DNA of 64,000 bases from Streptomyces sp. NBC_00091 (lineage in GTDB: Bacteria > Actinomycetota > Actinomycetes > Streptomycetales > Streptomycetaceae): positions 682,001 through 746,000 of the forward strand of contig NZ_JAPEMA010000002.1 of assembly GCF_026343185.1 (NCBI RefSeq), written 5' to 3'. Made by a program: the position numbers and the translations under genes. Under the pieces are notes generated by a model. The model did no database searches and was not told where the DNA came from. It saw nothing but the letters and a program-made list of their open reading frames with translations. Shown here piece by piece: positions 15,448-23,854 of the stretch (its first letter is position 1; the number at the start of each line of letters is the position of its first letter).

Positions 15448-17991
15448 ATGGGACGCGGCAAGCTTCGGATCTACCTCGGCGCGGCGCCGGGCGTCGGCAA
15501 GACCTACGCGATGCTCTCGGAGGCGCATCGCCGGATCGAGCGGGGCACCGACTGTGTCGTCGGCTTCGTCGAGCACCACAGCCGCCCGCGCACCGAGGTG
15601 ATGCTGCACGGCCTCGAGCTGATCGGGCGGCGCGAGATCCGCTACCGGGACGCCACCTTCACCGAGATGGACGTGGACGCGATCCTGGCGCGCCGCCCGG
15701 CGGTGGCGCTGGTGGACGAGCTGGCCCACACCAATGTGCCGGGCTCGCGCAACGCCAAGCGGTGGCAGGACGTGGAGGAGCTCCTCCAGGCCGGCATCGA
15801 CGTCGTCTCGACCGTCAACATCCAGCACCTGGAATCGCTGGGTGACGTGGTCGAGACGATCACCGGGGTCCGGCAGCGGGAGACGGTCCCGGACGAGGTG
15901 GCCCGCCGCGCCGACCAGATCGAGCTGGTGGACATGTCGCCGCAGGCGCTGCGCCGGCGGATGGCCCACGGCAACGTCTACAAACCCGACAAGGTCGACG
16001 CGGCCCTCTCCAACTACTTCCGCCCCGGGAACCTGACCGCCCTGCGCGAACTCGCCCTGCTGTGGGTCGCCGACCGGGTGGACGAGTACCTCCAGCAGTA
16101 CCGGGGCGAGCACAACATCCGCTCCACCTGGCAGGCCCGCGAGCGCATCGTCGTCGGCCTCACCGGCGGCCCCGAGGGCCGTACCCTCATCCGGCGGGCC
16201 GCCCGCCTCGCCGAGAAGGGCGCCGGCGGCGAGGTCCTGGCCGTCTACATCGCCGCGAGCGACGGCCTCACCTCCGCCTCGCCGAAGGAACTCGCCGTCC
16301 AGCGCACCCTGGTCGAGGACCTCGGCGGCACCTTCCACCACGTCATAGGCGACAACATCCCCGACGCGCTCCTCGAGTTCGCGCGCGGGGTCAACGCCAC
16401 GCAGATCGTTCTCGGCGTCAGCCGCCGCCGCTCCTGGCAGTCCGTTTTCAGCCCCGGCGTCAGCGCCACCGTCGCCCGCGAATCGGGCCCCGACCTCGAC
16501 GTCCACATCGTCACGCACGACGAGGCGGCCAAGGGCCGGGGCCTGCCCGTAGCCCGTGGCGCGCGCCTGGGGCGCTCCCGGATCATCTGGGGCTGGCTGA
16601 CGGGCATCGCGGGCCCCGCCCTGCTCACGGTGCTGCTGAGCCAGGTCGTTCCCGACCTCGGCCTCGCCAACGACATGCTGCTCTTCCTCACCTCCACGGT
16701 GGCGGCAGCGCTGCTCGGCGGACTCCTGCCCGCCCTGGCGTCGGCGGCGTTCGGGTCGTTGCTGCTGAACTACTACTTCACACCGCCGCTGCACGAGTTC
16801 ACCGTCTCCGACCCCAAGAACATCGTCGCCATCGCGATCTTCGTCGGCGTGGCCGTCTCCGTCGCCTCGGTGGTCGACCTCGCCGCCCGCCGCACCCACC
16901 AGGCCGCCCGCCTGCGGGCCGAGTCCGAGATCCTCTCCTTCCTCGCCGGCAGCGTCCTGCGCGGTGAGAACTCCCTCGACGCGCTCCTCGAGCGCCTGCG
17001 CGAGACCTTCGCCATGCAGTGCGTCGTCCTCCTCGAGCGCACCAGCGACGTCGACCCCTGGACCACCGCCGCGTCCGTCGGCACCGCGCCCGTCAGCCGT
17101 CCCGAAGACGCGGACGTCGACCTGCCCATCGGCGAGAACATGGCCCTGGCCCTCACCGGCCGCGTCCTGCCCGCCGAGGACCGCCGCGTCCTCGCCGCCT
17201 TCGCCGCCCAGGCCGCCGTCGTACTCGACCGTCAACGCCTCGTCGACCAAGCCGAGAAGTCCCGCGAACTCGCCGAGGCCAACCGCATCCGCACCGCCCT
17301 CCTCGCCGCCGTCAGCCACGACCTGCGCACCCCCCTCGCCGGCATCAAGGCCTCCGTCACCTCGCTGCGCTCCGCCGACGTCGAATGGTCCGAGGAGGAC
17401 CGGGCCGAGCTGCTGGAGGGCATCGAGGACGGCGCCGACCGCCTCGCCGCCCTCATCGGCAACCTCCTCGACATGTCACGGCTCAACACCGGCACCGTCG
17501 TCCCGCTCATCCGGGAAACCGACCTCGACGAGGTCGTCCCCATGGCCCTGGGCGGCGTCCCCGAGGACAGCGTCGACCTCGACATCCCCGAGACGCTCCC
17601 CATGGTCGCCGTCGACCGCGGACTCCTCGAACGCGCGGTCGCCAACATCGTCGAGAACGCGGTGAAGTACAGCCCCCCGGGCGAATCCGTGCTGGTCTCG
17701 GCCAGTTCCCTGCGCGACCGCGTGGAGCTGCGCGTCGTGGACCGGGGCCCGGGCGTCCCCGACGAGGCGAAGGACCGCATCTTCGAACCCTTCCAGCGCC
17801 ACGGCGACGCCCCGCGCGGCGCCGGAGTCGGCCTGGGCCTGGCGGTCGCCCGCGGCTTCACCGAGGCCATCGGCGGCACCCTCACCGCCGAGGACACCCC
17901 GGGCGGCGGACTCACCATGGTCCTCACCCTCCCCACCCCCGGCGGCACCCCGCCGGCCCCGGCGGAGCTCCCGGCCTCGGCGGTCACCTGA
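15448..17991 (+). CDS. kdpD: KdpD, potassium/turgor sensor histidine kinase
   Basis: 847 aa. N-terminal KdpD domain with Walker A GAAPGVGKTY (about 11-20) and the DELAHTNVPGS motif; a universal-stress-protein-like domain at about 230-365; four clustered membrane helices at about 385-480; a GAF-like region; the dimerisation His in VSHDLRTPL near residue 624; and the ATPase boxes NIVENAVKYSPPGE, DRGPGVP and GVGLGLAV. It phosphorylates KdpE. Full length and apparently intact. Start ATG at 15448, 74 bases after kdpE; GAGAAG upstream is only a modest ribosome site. Confidence 0.94.
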   Translation: MGRGKLRIYLGAAPGVGKTYAMLSEAHRRIERGTDCVVGFVEHHSRPRTEVMLHGLELIGRREIRYRDATFTEMDVDAILARRPAVALVDELAHTNVPGSRNAKRWQDVEELLQAGIDVVSTVNIQHLESLGDVVETITGVRQRETVPDEVARRADQIELVDMSPQALRRRMAHGNVYKPDKVDAALSNYFRPGNLTALRELALLWVADRVDEYLQQYRGEHNIRSTWQARERIVVGLTGGPEGRTLIRRAARLAEKGAGGEVLAVYIAASDGLTSASPKELAVQRTLVEDLGGTFHHVIGDNIPDALLEFARGVNATQIVLGVSRRRSWQSVFSPGVSATVARESGPDLDVHIVTHDEAAKGRGLPVARGARLGRSRIIWGWLTGIAGPALLTVLLSQVVPDLGLANDMLLFLTSTVAAALLGGLLPALASAAFGSLLLNYYFTPPLHEFTVSDPKNIVAIAIFVGVAVSVASVVDLAARRTHQAARLRAESEILSFLAGSVLRGENSLDALLERLRETFAMQCVVLLERTSDVDPWTTAASVGTAPVSRPEDADVDLPIGENMALALTGRVLPAEDRRVLAAFAAQAAVVLDRQRLVDQAEKSRELAEANRIRTALLAAVSHDLRTPLAGIKASVTSLRSADVEWSEEDRAELLEGIEDGADRLAALIGNLLDMSRLNTGTVVPLIRETDLDEVVPMALGGVPEDSVDLDIPETLPMVAVDRGLLERAVANIVENAVKYSPPGESVLVSASSLRDRVELRVVDRGPGVPDEAKDRIFEPFQRHGDAPRGAGVGLGLAVARGFTEAIGGTLTAEDTPGGGLTMVLTLPTPGGTPPAPAELPASAVT

Positions 17992-18016
17992 CCTCAGGCG
18001 AGGCGGACACGCACGC

Positions 18017-18062
18017 GAGCCGTCCGGCGCCGGTATCCCCATACCGGAGAGCCGGACGGCTC
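18017..18062 (+). terminator. Terminator hairpin after kdpD
   Basis: GAGCCGTCCGGC (18017-18028) pairs perfectly with GCCGGACGGCTC (18051-18062); within the loop CCGGTAT and ATACCGG (18030-18047) pair again. It starts 25 bases after the kdpD stop, so it probably ends the seven-gene kdp transcript. Confidence 0.8.
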
Positions 18063-18233
18063 ATGTGGTGTGCGACGGGTACCGGCACGCGGTCGCATCG
18101 GCTCAGACCCCCCACGGGCTGATCCTCGCGCTCCTCCGGCGGCGTTCAGGTCGCCGGGCCTCGGGCCGCGTGCCACGGGACCGTCTTCCCGGTCCGTCGC
18201 CCCATCAGTCTGTCCCAGAACCACGGGCCCGAC

Positions 18234-18313
18234 AGCACGTCTTGACGTGCTCCTTCCGCTCCGCGGTCGATCTTGACGCGGTCTTGACGATCCATCATCA
18301 GCAGCTCGTCAAG
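18234..18313. promoter_or_regulatory. Palindrome and CTTGACG repeats upstream of the SDR gene
   Basis: AGCACGTC-TT-GACGTGCT (18234-18251) is a perfect 8-base inverted repeat. CTTGACG occurs at 18241, 18272 and 18283; the last two are 11 bases apart, and the reverse form CGTCAAG is at 18307. On the lower strand these read CGTCAAG, the same word as in the proposed kdp boxes. They may be KdpE sites or the operator of another OmpR-type regulator. The remaining bases to the SDR start (18314-18646) show nothing further that I can support. Confidence 0.45.
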
Positions 18314-18646
18314 GACCCGTTCGAAGACTTGCCGCAGCCGCGCCGGATGCGCTGGGATGGGGCCATGAACCGCGGTCCGCGCCACGAAGACCGGCCGCCG
18401 TCACGCCGTAGCCGTGACGGTGTCCCCTCGGCGCGGCCGACGGGGCCCGCTGTCCGCCCGGCCGTCTGACCCGGGCCGCCGCGCGCCGTCCGCGTACCGG
18501 CCGCCACCCGCCCCGTGAGGGCCGTGGCCCGGTTCCGTACGCATCTCACGCAGCCACCTCACCGCACGGCCGCAGCCCGCACCTCCCCTCCGCCACGGAA
18601 CGGGGGTGCCGGGTGCGCCGTCCGTGCCCGTTCCCAGGAAACCCAC

Positions 18647-19453
18647 ATGTCTGCATCCCTGTCCGGACGTACCGTCCTCGTCACCGGCGCCACCTCCGGC
18701 ATCGGCTACGAGACCGCCCGCCGGCTCGCCGAGCGCGGCGCCACCGTCCTCCTCCACGGCCGCACGCCCGAGGAAGCACGGGCCGCCGCCGACCGCCTCG
18801 TCTCCACCGCCGGCACCGACGGCGCCCTCCTGCGCCCGCTCGCCGCCGACTTCGTCCGCCTGGAGGAGGTCGAGGGCCTGGCCCACGCCGTCGTACGGGA
18901 CCACCCGCGCCTGGACGTGCTCGTCAACAACGCGGCCATCGCCGCCCCCGAGCGCCACACCCTGACCGCCGACGGCAACGAGATCGCCTTCCAGGTCAAC
19001 TTCCTGGCCCACTACCTCCTCACCAACCTCCTGGAGCCCGCCCTCACCAGCGAGCCCGGCGGGCGCGTCGTCAACGTCTCCTCCGCCCTGCACCGCTCCG
19101 GGGCCATCCAGTGGAACGACCCGCAGCGGGTGCGGCGTTACTCCCGGCTCGCCGCCTACGCCCAGTCGCAGCTGGCCCTGACCGTCTTCGCCGCCGACCC
19201 GCGCGTCACCGCCGTCTCCGTCCACCCCGGCGTGTGCGAGACCGGGCTCCTCCCGCTGTACGGACACGAGGGCGCGCCGGCCTCCGAGGGCGCGCGGCAC
19301 GTCGTACGGCTCTGCGACCCGGCCACCGAGATCGTCAACGGCGCCTACTACGACCGCTCCGAGCGCGTCGCCCCGGCTCCCGCAGCGACCGAGGAGCGGA
19401 CGGTCAAGCGCCTCAACAGGCTCGCCGGCCTGCTCGTCGGCCACACCGCCTGA
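18647..19453 (+). CDS. Short-chain dehydrogenase/reductase
   Basis: 268 aa. Rossmann fold with the cofactor motif TGATSGIG near residues 14-21 and HGR favouring NADP; NNAAIA near 89; catalytic Ser in VVNVSSALHRSG. The catalytic YxxxK reads RLAAYAQSQLALTVFA, so the usual lysine is replaced by Gln, which suggests low or altered activity or a non-catalytic role. The segment after the active site (VSVHPGVCETGLLPLYG) is like retinol-dehydrogenase-type SDRs. The ATG at 18647 has AGGAAA six bases upstream. It stands alone between two kdp loci; its upstream repeats suggest it could respond to the same regulator (inference). Confidence 0.85.
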   Translation: MSASLSGRTVLVTGATSGIGYETARRLAERGATVLLHGRTPEEARAAADRLVSTAGTDGALLRPLAADFVRLEEVEGLAHAVVRDHPRLDVLVNNAAIAAPERHTLTADGNEIAFQVNFLAHYLLTNLLEPALTSEPGGRVVNVSSALHRSGAIQWNDPQRVRRYSRLAAYAQSQLALTVFAADPRVTAVSVHPGVCETGLLPLYGHEGAPASEGARHVVRLCDPATEIVNGAYYDRSERVAPAPAATEERTVKRLNRLAGLLVGHTA

Positions 19454-19487
19454 CGGGCTCACCCGTACGGGCTGTCGGCGCGTCCGC

Positions 19488-19539
19488 CGTCAACACGCCG
19501 TCAAAAGTGGCGGGCAGCGGCGTCAGGAGGGCGTAAGGG
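19488..19539 (+). promoter_or_regulatory. Phased CGTCAA repeats upstream of the second kdpF (proposed KdpE boxes)
   Basis: CGTCAACA at 19488, CGTCAAAA at 19499, CGTCAGGA at 19521 and CGTAAGGG at 19532 lie on an exact 11-base register, one step being 22. The part GGCGTCAGG plus GGCGTAAG closely resembles GGCGTCAGG plus GGCGTTAAG at the main kdp promoter (9.72 kb). This strongly suggests a shared regulator binding one helix face. Confidence 0.6.
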
Positions 19540-19607
19540 GCGTTTCGTCCGCGTCCTGACTGGTGTTCGCTGGTGAGGTTGCGGGCGTACGGAGGAGTCG
19601 GGTGCGG

Positions 19608-19697
19608 GTGAGCACGGAGCAAGTCGTAGGCATCGTCGTCGCGGTCTGCCTGATCGGTTATCTGGTCCTGGCGTTCTTCTTCCCGGAGAAGTTCTGA
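19608..19697 (+). CDS. Second KdpF-like peptide
   Basis: 29 aa from GTG 19608, the same length as the kdpF at 9.9 kb, with the same end pattern: IGYLVLAFFFPEKF against [21 protein letters not shown] lies ten bases upstream; a GTG at 19602 would add two residues but sits too close to that site. It is followed two bases after its stop by a kdpD-like gene and by no kdpA, B or C. It could supply the main pump or regulate the adjacent sensor kinase (inference). Confidence 0.75.
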   Translation: MSTEQVVGIVVAVCLIGYLVLAFFFPEKF

Positions 19698-19699
19698 TC

Positions 19700-22297
19700 A
19701 TGGGACCCGTGAACGGGACGGCTCAGGCGCGCCCGACGGCCGGCAGCGGTGCGCCGGCCCTGCCGGCGCGGGGGAAGCTCAAGGTGTTCCTGGGCGCGGC
19801 TCCGGGCGTCGGCAAGACGTACCGGATGCTCGACGAGGCGCACCGCCGGGCGGAGCGCGGCGCGGACGTGGTGGCCGGTTTCGTGGAGTGCCACGGGCGC
19901 CGGCACACGGTGGCGATGCTCGACGGGCTGGAGAGCCTGCCGAGGGCGGAGTACGAGTACCTCGGCGGCCGTCACCCGGAGTTGGACCGCGAGGAGCTGC
20001 TGGCCAGGCGGCCGCAGGTGGTGCTGATCGACGAGCTGGCCCACCGCAACGTCCCGGGCGACGGCCGTCATCCCAAGCGCTGGCAGGACGTCGAGGACAT
20101 CCTCGCCGCCGGGATCGACGTCGTCACCACGCTCGGCATCCAGCACCTGGAGTCGCTCAGCGACGTGGTCGAGAAGATCACCGGGGTGCCGCGGCGGGAG
20201 ACGGTTCCCGACGATTTCGTGCGCCGCGCCCATGAGATCGAGCTGGTCGACCTGCCTCCCGAGGGGCTGCGGCGCCGGATGGCGCACGGGAACGTGTATC
20301 CCCCGGAGCGGATCGACGCCTCCCTCGCGAACTACTTCCGTCCCGGAAACCTCATCGCCCTGCGCGAGCTGGCCCTGCTGTGGCTGGCCGGGCGCGTGGA
20401 CGAAGCCCTCCACAAGTACCGCACCGAGCACGGCATAGACGGCGTGTGGGAGACCCGGGAACGGGTCGTGGTCGCCCTCACCGGCGGCCCGGAGGGCGAG
20501 ACCCTCATCCGGCGCGCGGCACGCATCGCCGGCCGGTCCGCGGGCGGTGAGCTGCTGGCCGTGCACGTCACGCGCAGCGACGGGCTCGCGGCGGGGGTCT
20601 CGCACGCCGCGCTGGCCGGGCAGCGGGCCCTCGTCGAGGACCTCGGCGGCAGCTACCACTCGGTGGTCGGCGACGAAGTGCCCACCGCCCTGGTGGACTT
20701 CGCCACGGCGGAGAACGCCACCCAGCTGGTGCTCGGTACGAGCCGGCGGCGTCGGCTGGAACGTTTCCTCACCGGTCGCGGGATCGGCGAGACCGTGGTG
20801 GCGCTGTCCGAGGACATCGACGTCCACATGGTCACGCACGAGCGGGCGGGCCACGGCCGGCTGCTGCCCTCGCGCCGGCGTACGCTCCCCACCTCCCGGC
20901 TCGTCGCCGGGCCGGTGGCCGCCCTGCTGCTCCCGCTGCTGCTCGCCCTCGCCCTCGACCGCATGCGCGGCACGCTGAACCTCACCAGCGAGGCCCTGTT
21001 GTTCCTGGTGGCCGTGGTGGGTGTGGCCTGCATCGGCGGGATGGCCTCCGCCCTGGTCGCGGCGGTCACCGCCGCCCTGCTCCTGAACCACTGGTTCATG
21101 CCGCCCATCGGCGGATTGGCCTTGGGCGACCCCGACAGCGTGCTGGCGCTGGTGGTGTTCGCCGTCGTCGCCGCCACCGTGGCCGCCGCCGCGGACCGGT
21201 CGCTGCGGCTGTCGCGCCGCGCCGCCCGGGCCACGGCCGAGGCGGAGACGATGTCCTCGCTGGCCGGCAGCATCGTCCGCGGCGACCACACGATTCCGGC
21301 GCTGCTGGAACGTACCCGGGAGACCTTCGGTATGGAGAGCGTCGACCTGGCCGCGGCGGCCCCCGACACCGGTGCGGGCGGCGGCGGCCCGGACCCCGCC
21401 CTGGTGGTGGCCGCCGGGCCCGAAGCCCACCTCGTGCTGCGCGGCCGGGCGCTCCCCTCCTCCGAGCGGCGCGTCCTGGCCGCCTTCGCCGCCCACGTCG
21501 GGGCCGCGGTCGAGCGCGCCCGCCTCGCGGAGGCCGCCGCCGAGGTCGAACCGATCAAGGCCGCCGACCGGCTGCGCACCGCCCTGCTCCGGGCCGTCAG
21601 CCACGACCTGCGGACCCCGTTGGCCGGGGCGCTCGCCTCGATCAGCTCCCTGCGCAACGAGGACGTCGCGTTCTCCGCCGAGGACCGGGCGGAACTGCTG
21701 GCCTCCGCCGAGGTCTCCCTGAACCGGCTCAACCACCTGGTGGAGAACCTGCTCGACCTCAGCCGCCTGCAGGCCGGCGCCCTCACCCTGGAGCTGCGGG
21801 CCACCACGCTCGAAGAGGTGCTGCCGACCGCGCTGGACTCGCTGGACCTCCGGTCCGGGGACCTGCCCGGGCCCGCCGTCGACGTACAGAACCTGGAAGC
21901 GGTGCCCGCGCTGCGGGCCGATCCGCCGCTGCTGGAACGGGTACTGGCCAACCTCGTCGGCAATGCCGTCCGCCACGCGCCCGCGGACCGGCCCGTGCTG
22001 GTGACGGCCAGCGCCCTGGCCGGGCGGGTCGAGGTCAGGATCGCCGACCGGGGCCCGGGCATCGACCCCGCCGACCGCGAGCGCGCCTTCGAGCCCTTCC
22101 AGCGTCTCGGCGACCGCGACAACACCGCCGGGCTCGGCCTCGGCCTCGCCCTGGCGCGGGGACTCACCGAGGCCATGGAGGGCACGCTCACCCCCGAGGA
22201 CACCCCGGGCGGCGGCCTGACCATGGTCCTCTCGCTGCCCGTCGCCCCCGACACGGGCGCGGGCACGGGCACGGACGCGGACGCGGGGCGGCTCTGA
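19700..22297 (+). CDS. Second KdpD-like sensor histidine kinase (orphan)
   Basis: 865 aa with the same order as the kdpD at 15.4 kb: Walker A GAAPGVGKTYRML (about 34-46), DELAHRNVPGD, universal-stress-like domain, membrane helices (LLLPLLLALAL, LLFLVAVVGVACIGGMASALVAAV, VLALVVFAVVAATVAAAA), His in VSHDLRTPLAG near residue 635, and ATPase boxes NLVGNAVRHAP, DRGPGI and LGLGLALARG. The N-terminus has an extra Pro/Ala stretch. There is no response regulator or pump gene nearby, so it probably talks to the KdpE at 14.7 kb, perhaps to integrate another signal such as the nucleotide bound by the KdpD domain (inference). Confidence 0.9.
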   Translation: MGPVNGTAQARPTAGSGAPALPARGKLKVFLGAAPGVGKTYRMLDEAHRRAERGADVVAGFVECHGRRHTVAMLDGLESLPRAEYEYLGGRHPELDREELLARRPQVVLIDELAHRNVPGDGRHPKRWQDVEDILAAGIDVVTTLGIQHLESLSDVVEKITGVPRRETVPDDFVRRAHEIELVDLPPEGLRRRMAHGNVYPPERIDASLANYFRPGNLIALRELALLWLAGRVDEALHKYRTEHGIDGVWETRERVVVALTGGPEGETLIRRAARIAGRSAGGELLAVHVTRSDGLAAGVSHAALAGQRALVEDLGGSYHSVVGDEVPTALVDFATAENATQLVLGTSRRRRLERFLTGRGIGETVVALSEDIDVHMVTHERAGHGRLLPSRRRTLPTSRLVAGPVAALLLPLLLALALDRMRGTLNLTSEALLFLVAVVGVACIGGMASALVAAVTAALLLNHWFMPPIGGLALGDPDSVLALVVFAVVAATVAAAADRSLRLSRRAARATAEAETMSSLAGSIVRGDHTIPALLERTRETFGMESVDLAAAAPDTGAGGGGPDPALVVAAGPEAHLVLRGRALPSSERRVLAAFAAHVGAAVERARLAEAAAEVEPIKAADRLRTALLRAVSHDLRTPLAGALASISSLRNEDVAFSAEDRAELLASAEVSLNRLNHLVENLLDLSRLQAGALTLELRATTLEEVLPTALDSLDLRSGDLPGPAVDVQNLEAVPALRADPPLLERVLANLVGNAVRHAPADRPVLVTASALAGRVEVRIADRGPGIDPADRERAFEPFQRLGDRDNTAGLGLGLALARGLTEAMEGTLTPEDTPGGGLTMVLSLPVAPDTGAGTGTDADAGRL

Positions 22298-22301
22298 TCA
22301 C

Positions 22302-22856
22302 ATGCCCTCACCTCGCCCCCGGCGGCTTCCGCGCTCCGCTTCGGCCCGGCCTCCCGGCCCCGTCGCCCACGACGTCCGCTGGGCCGGTGAGCGCCGCTCG
22401 GCGCTCGGAGTCGCGTCCCTGCTCTTAGCGGCCCTGTTCACCATGGACGCGGGCCTCGGAGAGCTCGACGTGGCCCGCGTCCTCCTCTGGACCGGCCTGG
22501 CCTGCCTCGTCTTCGTGATCCTGCTTCCGCCCCGGGTCTGCGTACGTCCCGGTCTGCTGAGCGTCCGGAGGGTGTTCAGGGCGGACAGCGTCCGCACCGA
22601 CTCCCTGGTCTCGGTCCAGTGGTCCGACGGGGTGGCCCAGCGCGTGGTCCTGCGCGACGCACAGGGCGGCCGGGTCGAGATCGACCCGGCCGTCCTGGTC
22701 CGCAACCCGCCGATGTGGCGCCGCCTCGACGCGGACAGCCGCACCTCGATCACACACGGCACCCTGCGCCACGGCGCGACCGCCCTGCGGGAGCTGGCGG
22801 ACCGCATCGACCGCGAAACGGCCCACACCGTCTTCAAGGTCTCCGGCCTGGACTGA
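22302..22856 (+). CDS. Membrane protein of unknown function with PH-like tail
   Basis: 184 aa. After a basic Pro-rich start come two hydrophobic segments (LGVASLLLAALFTMDAGLG, VLLWTGLACLVFVILLPP). A soluble part follows whose strands (CVRPGLLSVRRVFRADSVRTDSLVSVQW, VVLRDAQGGRVEIDP) look like the bacterial PH-like fold used by small membrane proteins. It starts four bases after the orphan kdpD stop, so it is probably co-transcribed with it. I do not recognise a specific family. Confidence 0.7.
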   Translation: MPSPRPRRLPRSASARPPGPVAHDVRWAGERRSALGVASLLLAALFTMDAGLGELDVARVLLWTGLACLVFVILLPPRVCVRPGLLSVRRVFRADSVRTDSLVSVQWSDGVAQRVVLRDAQGGRVEIDPAVLVRNPPMWRRLDADSRTSITHGTLRHGATALRELADRIDRETAHTVFKVSGLD

Positions 22857-22885
22857 GCCCGCATCGTCCTGAGCTGCTGAGCCCC

Positions 22886-23293
22886 TCAGTCGATGACGGC
22901 GGTGGCTTCGATCTCCACCAGGTGCTCGGGTACGTCCAGTGCCGCGACGCCCAGCAGACTGGCCGGCGGGACCGGAGCGGCCCCCAGCTTCGCGCCGGCG
23001 CGGGCGATCCCCTCGAGCAGCAGGGGCATCTTGTCGGGGGTCCAGTCGACGACGTGGACGGTCAGCTTCGCCACGTCGCCGAAGGAGGCGCCGATCGCGG
23101 TCAGGGCGGTGGCGATGTTGAGGTAGCACTGCTCGACCTGAGCCGCGAGGTCGCCTTCGCCGACCGTGACGCCGTCGGCGTCCCAGGCGACCTGCCCGGC
23201 GATGAAGACCAGCTTGGACCCGGTCGAGACCGACACCTGCCGGTAGACGTCGATCTCCGGCAGTCCCTTGGGGTTCACCAGGGTGATGGCCAT
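22886..23293 (-). CDS. RidA/YjgF-family protein
   Basis: 135 aa. RidA signatures: VYRQVSVSTGSKLVFIAGQVAWDADG near the start, QVEQCYLNIATALTAIGASFGDVAKLTVHVVDW in the middle and PPASLLGVAALDVPEHLVEIEATAVI at the end. The canonical substrate-carboxylate-binding Arg of archetypal RidA is replaced here (PASLLGV instead of an R-containing loop), placing it in one of the RidA-like subgroups rather than confirmed imine deaminases. Divergent from the HxlR regulator gene, with 126 bases between, a typical regulator-target pair. Confidence 0.88.
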   Translation of the reverse strand: MAITLVNPKGLPEIDVYRQVSVSTGSKLVFIAGQVAWDADGVTVGEGDLAAQVEQCYLNIATALTAIGASFGDVAKLTVHVVDWTPDKMPLLLEGIARAGAKLGAAPVPPASLLGVAALDVPEHLVEIEATAVID

Positions 23294-23419
23294 GCCGTCT
23301 TCCTCCCTTTGCTGTGCGTGCGAGCCGCCGCGAGAGCCGCTCTCTTGTGGTTACTCAGGAACCGTAGGAGAGTGGCCGCAGGCATGGAAGAACGCACTTT
23401 TCGGTGACTGGGGAACCTG

Positions 23420-23800
23420 ATGGTGACCAAGCAGTACAGCGGCTCGCCCGAGGACGCGGACCTCAGGCGGGCGGACTCCCTGGCGCGGGAGATCTTCTCG
23501 GACGTCGCCAACAAGTGGGCGCTCCTGATCATCGAGGCCCTGGGCGAACGCACCCTGCGCTTCAGCGAGCTGCGCGACGAGGTCGAAGGCATCAGCCACA
23601 AGATGCTCACCCAGAACCTGCGCATGCTGGAGCGCTACGGTCTGATCGAGCGGACGGTGCACCCCGTCGTGCCCCCGCGGGTCGAGTACGCCCTCACCGA
23701 GCCGGGCCAGGCCCTGCGGGTGACGATCGACGGGCTGTGCGACTGGACCCACCGGTACCTCGGTCACATCGAGGCCTCCCGCCACCGCTTCGACGGCTGA
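23420..23800 (+). CDS. HxlR-family transcriptional regulator
   Basis: 126 aa, one HxlR winged-helix domain: VANKWALLIIEALGERTLRFSELRDEVEGISHKMLTQNLRMLERYGLIERTVHPVVPPRVEYALTEPG is the family pattern. It has no Cys at the redox position used by HypR/YodB-type members. Probably controls itself and the divergent RidA-like gene from the 126-base region between them; no clean palindrome was found there. It is convergent with the giant ATPase gene, separated by a strong terminator. Confidence 0.88.
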   Translation: MVTKQYSGSPEDADLRRADSLAREIFSDVANKWALLIIEALGERTLRFSELRDEVEGISHKMLTQNLRMLERYGLIERTVHPVVPPRVEYALTEPGQALRVTIDGLCDWTHRYLGHIEASRHRFDG

Positions 23801-23806
23801 CGGACG

Positions 23807-23840
23807 GTGCCCCCGAGCGGACGCAGCCGCTCGGGGGCAC
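23807..23840. terminator. Strong bidirectional hairpin
   Basis: GTGCCCCCGAGCGG (23807-23820) pairs perfectly with CCGCTCGGGGGCAC (23827-23840), loop ACGCAG. It sits between the convergent HxlR and giant ATPase genes. Confidence 0.85.
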
Positions 23841-23854
23841 ATGCTCAGCCGTCG

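Noticed and set aside
18065..18469. Open frames on both strands between kdpD and the SDR
   Set aside because: No ribosome sites, no family similarity, and composition typical of shadow frames. The region holds a terminator and regulatory repeats instead.
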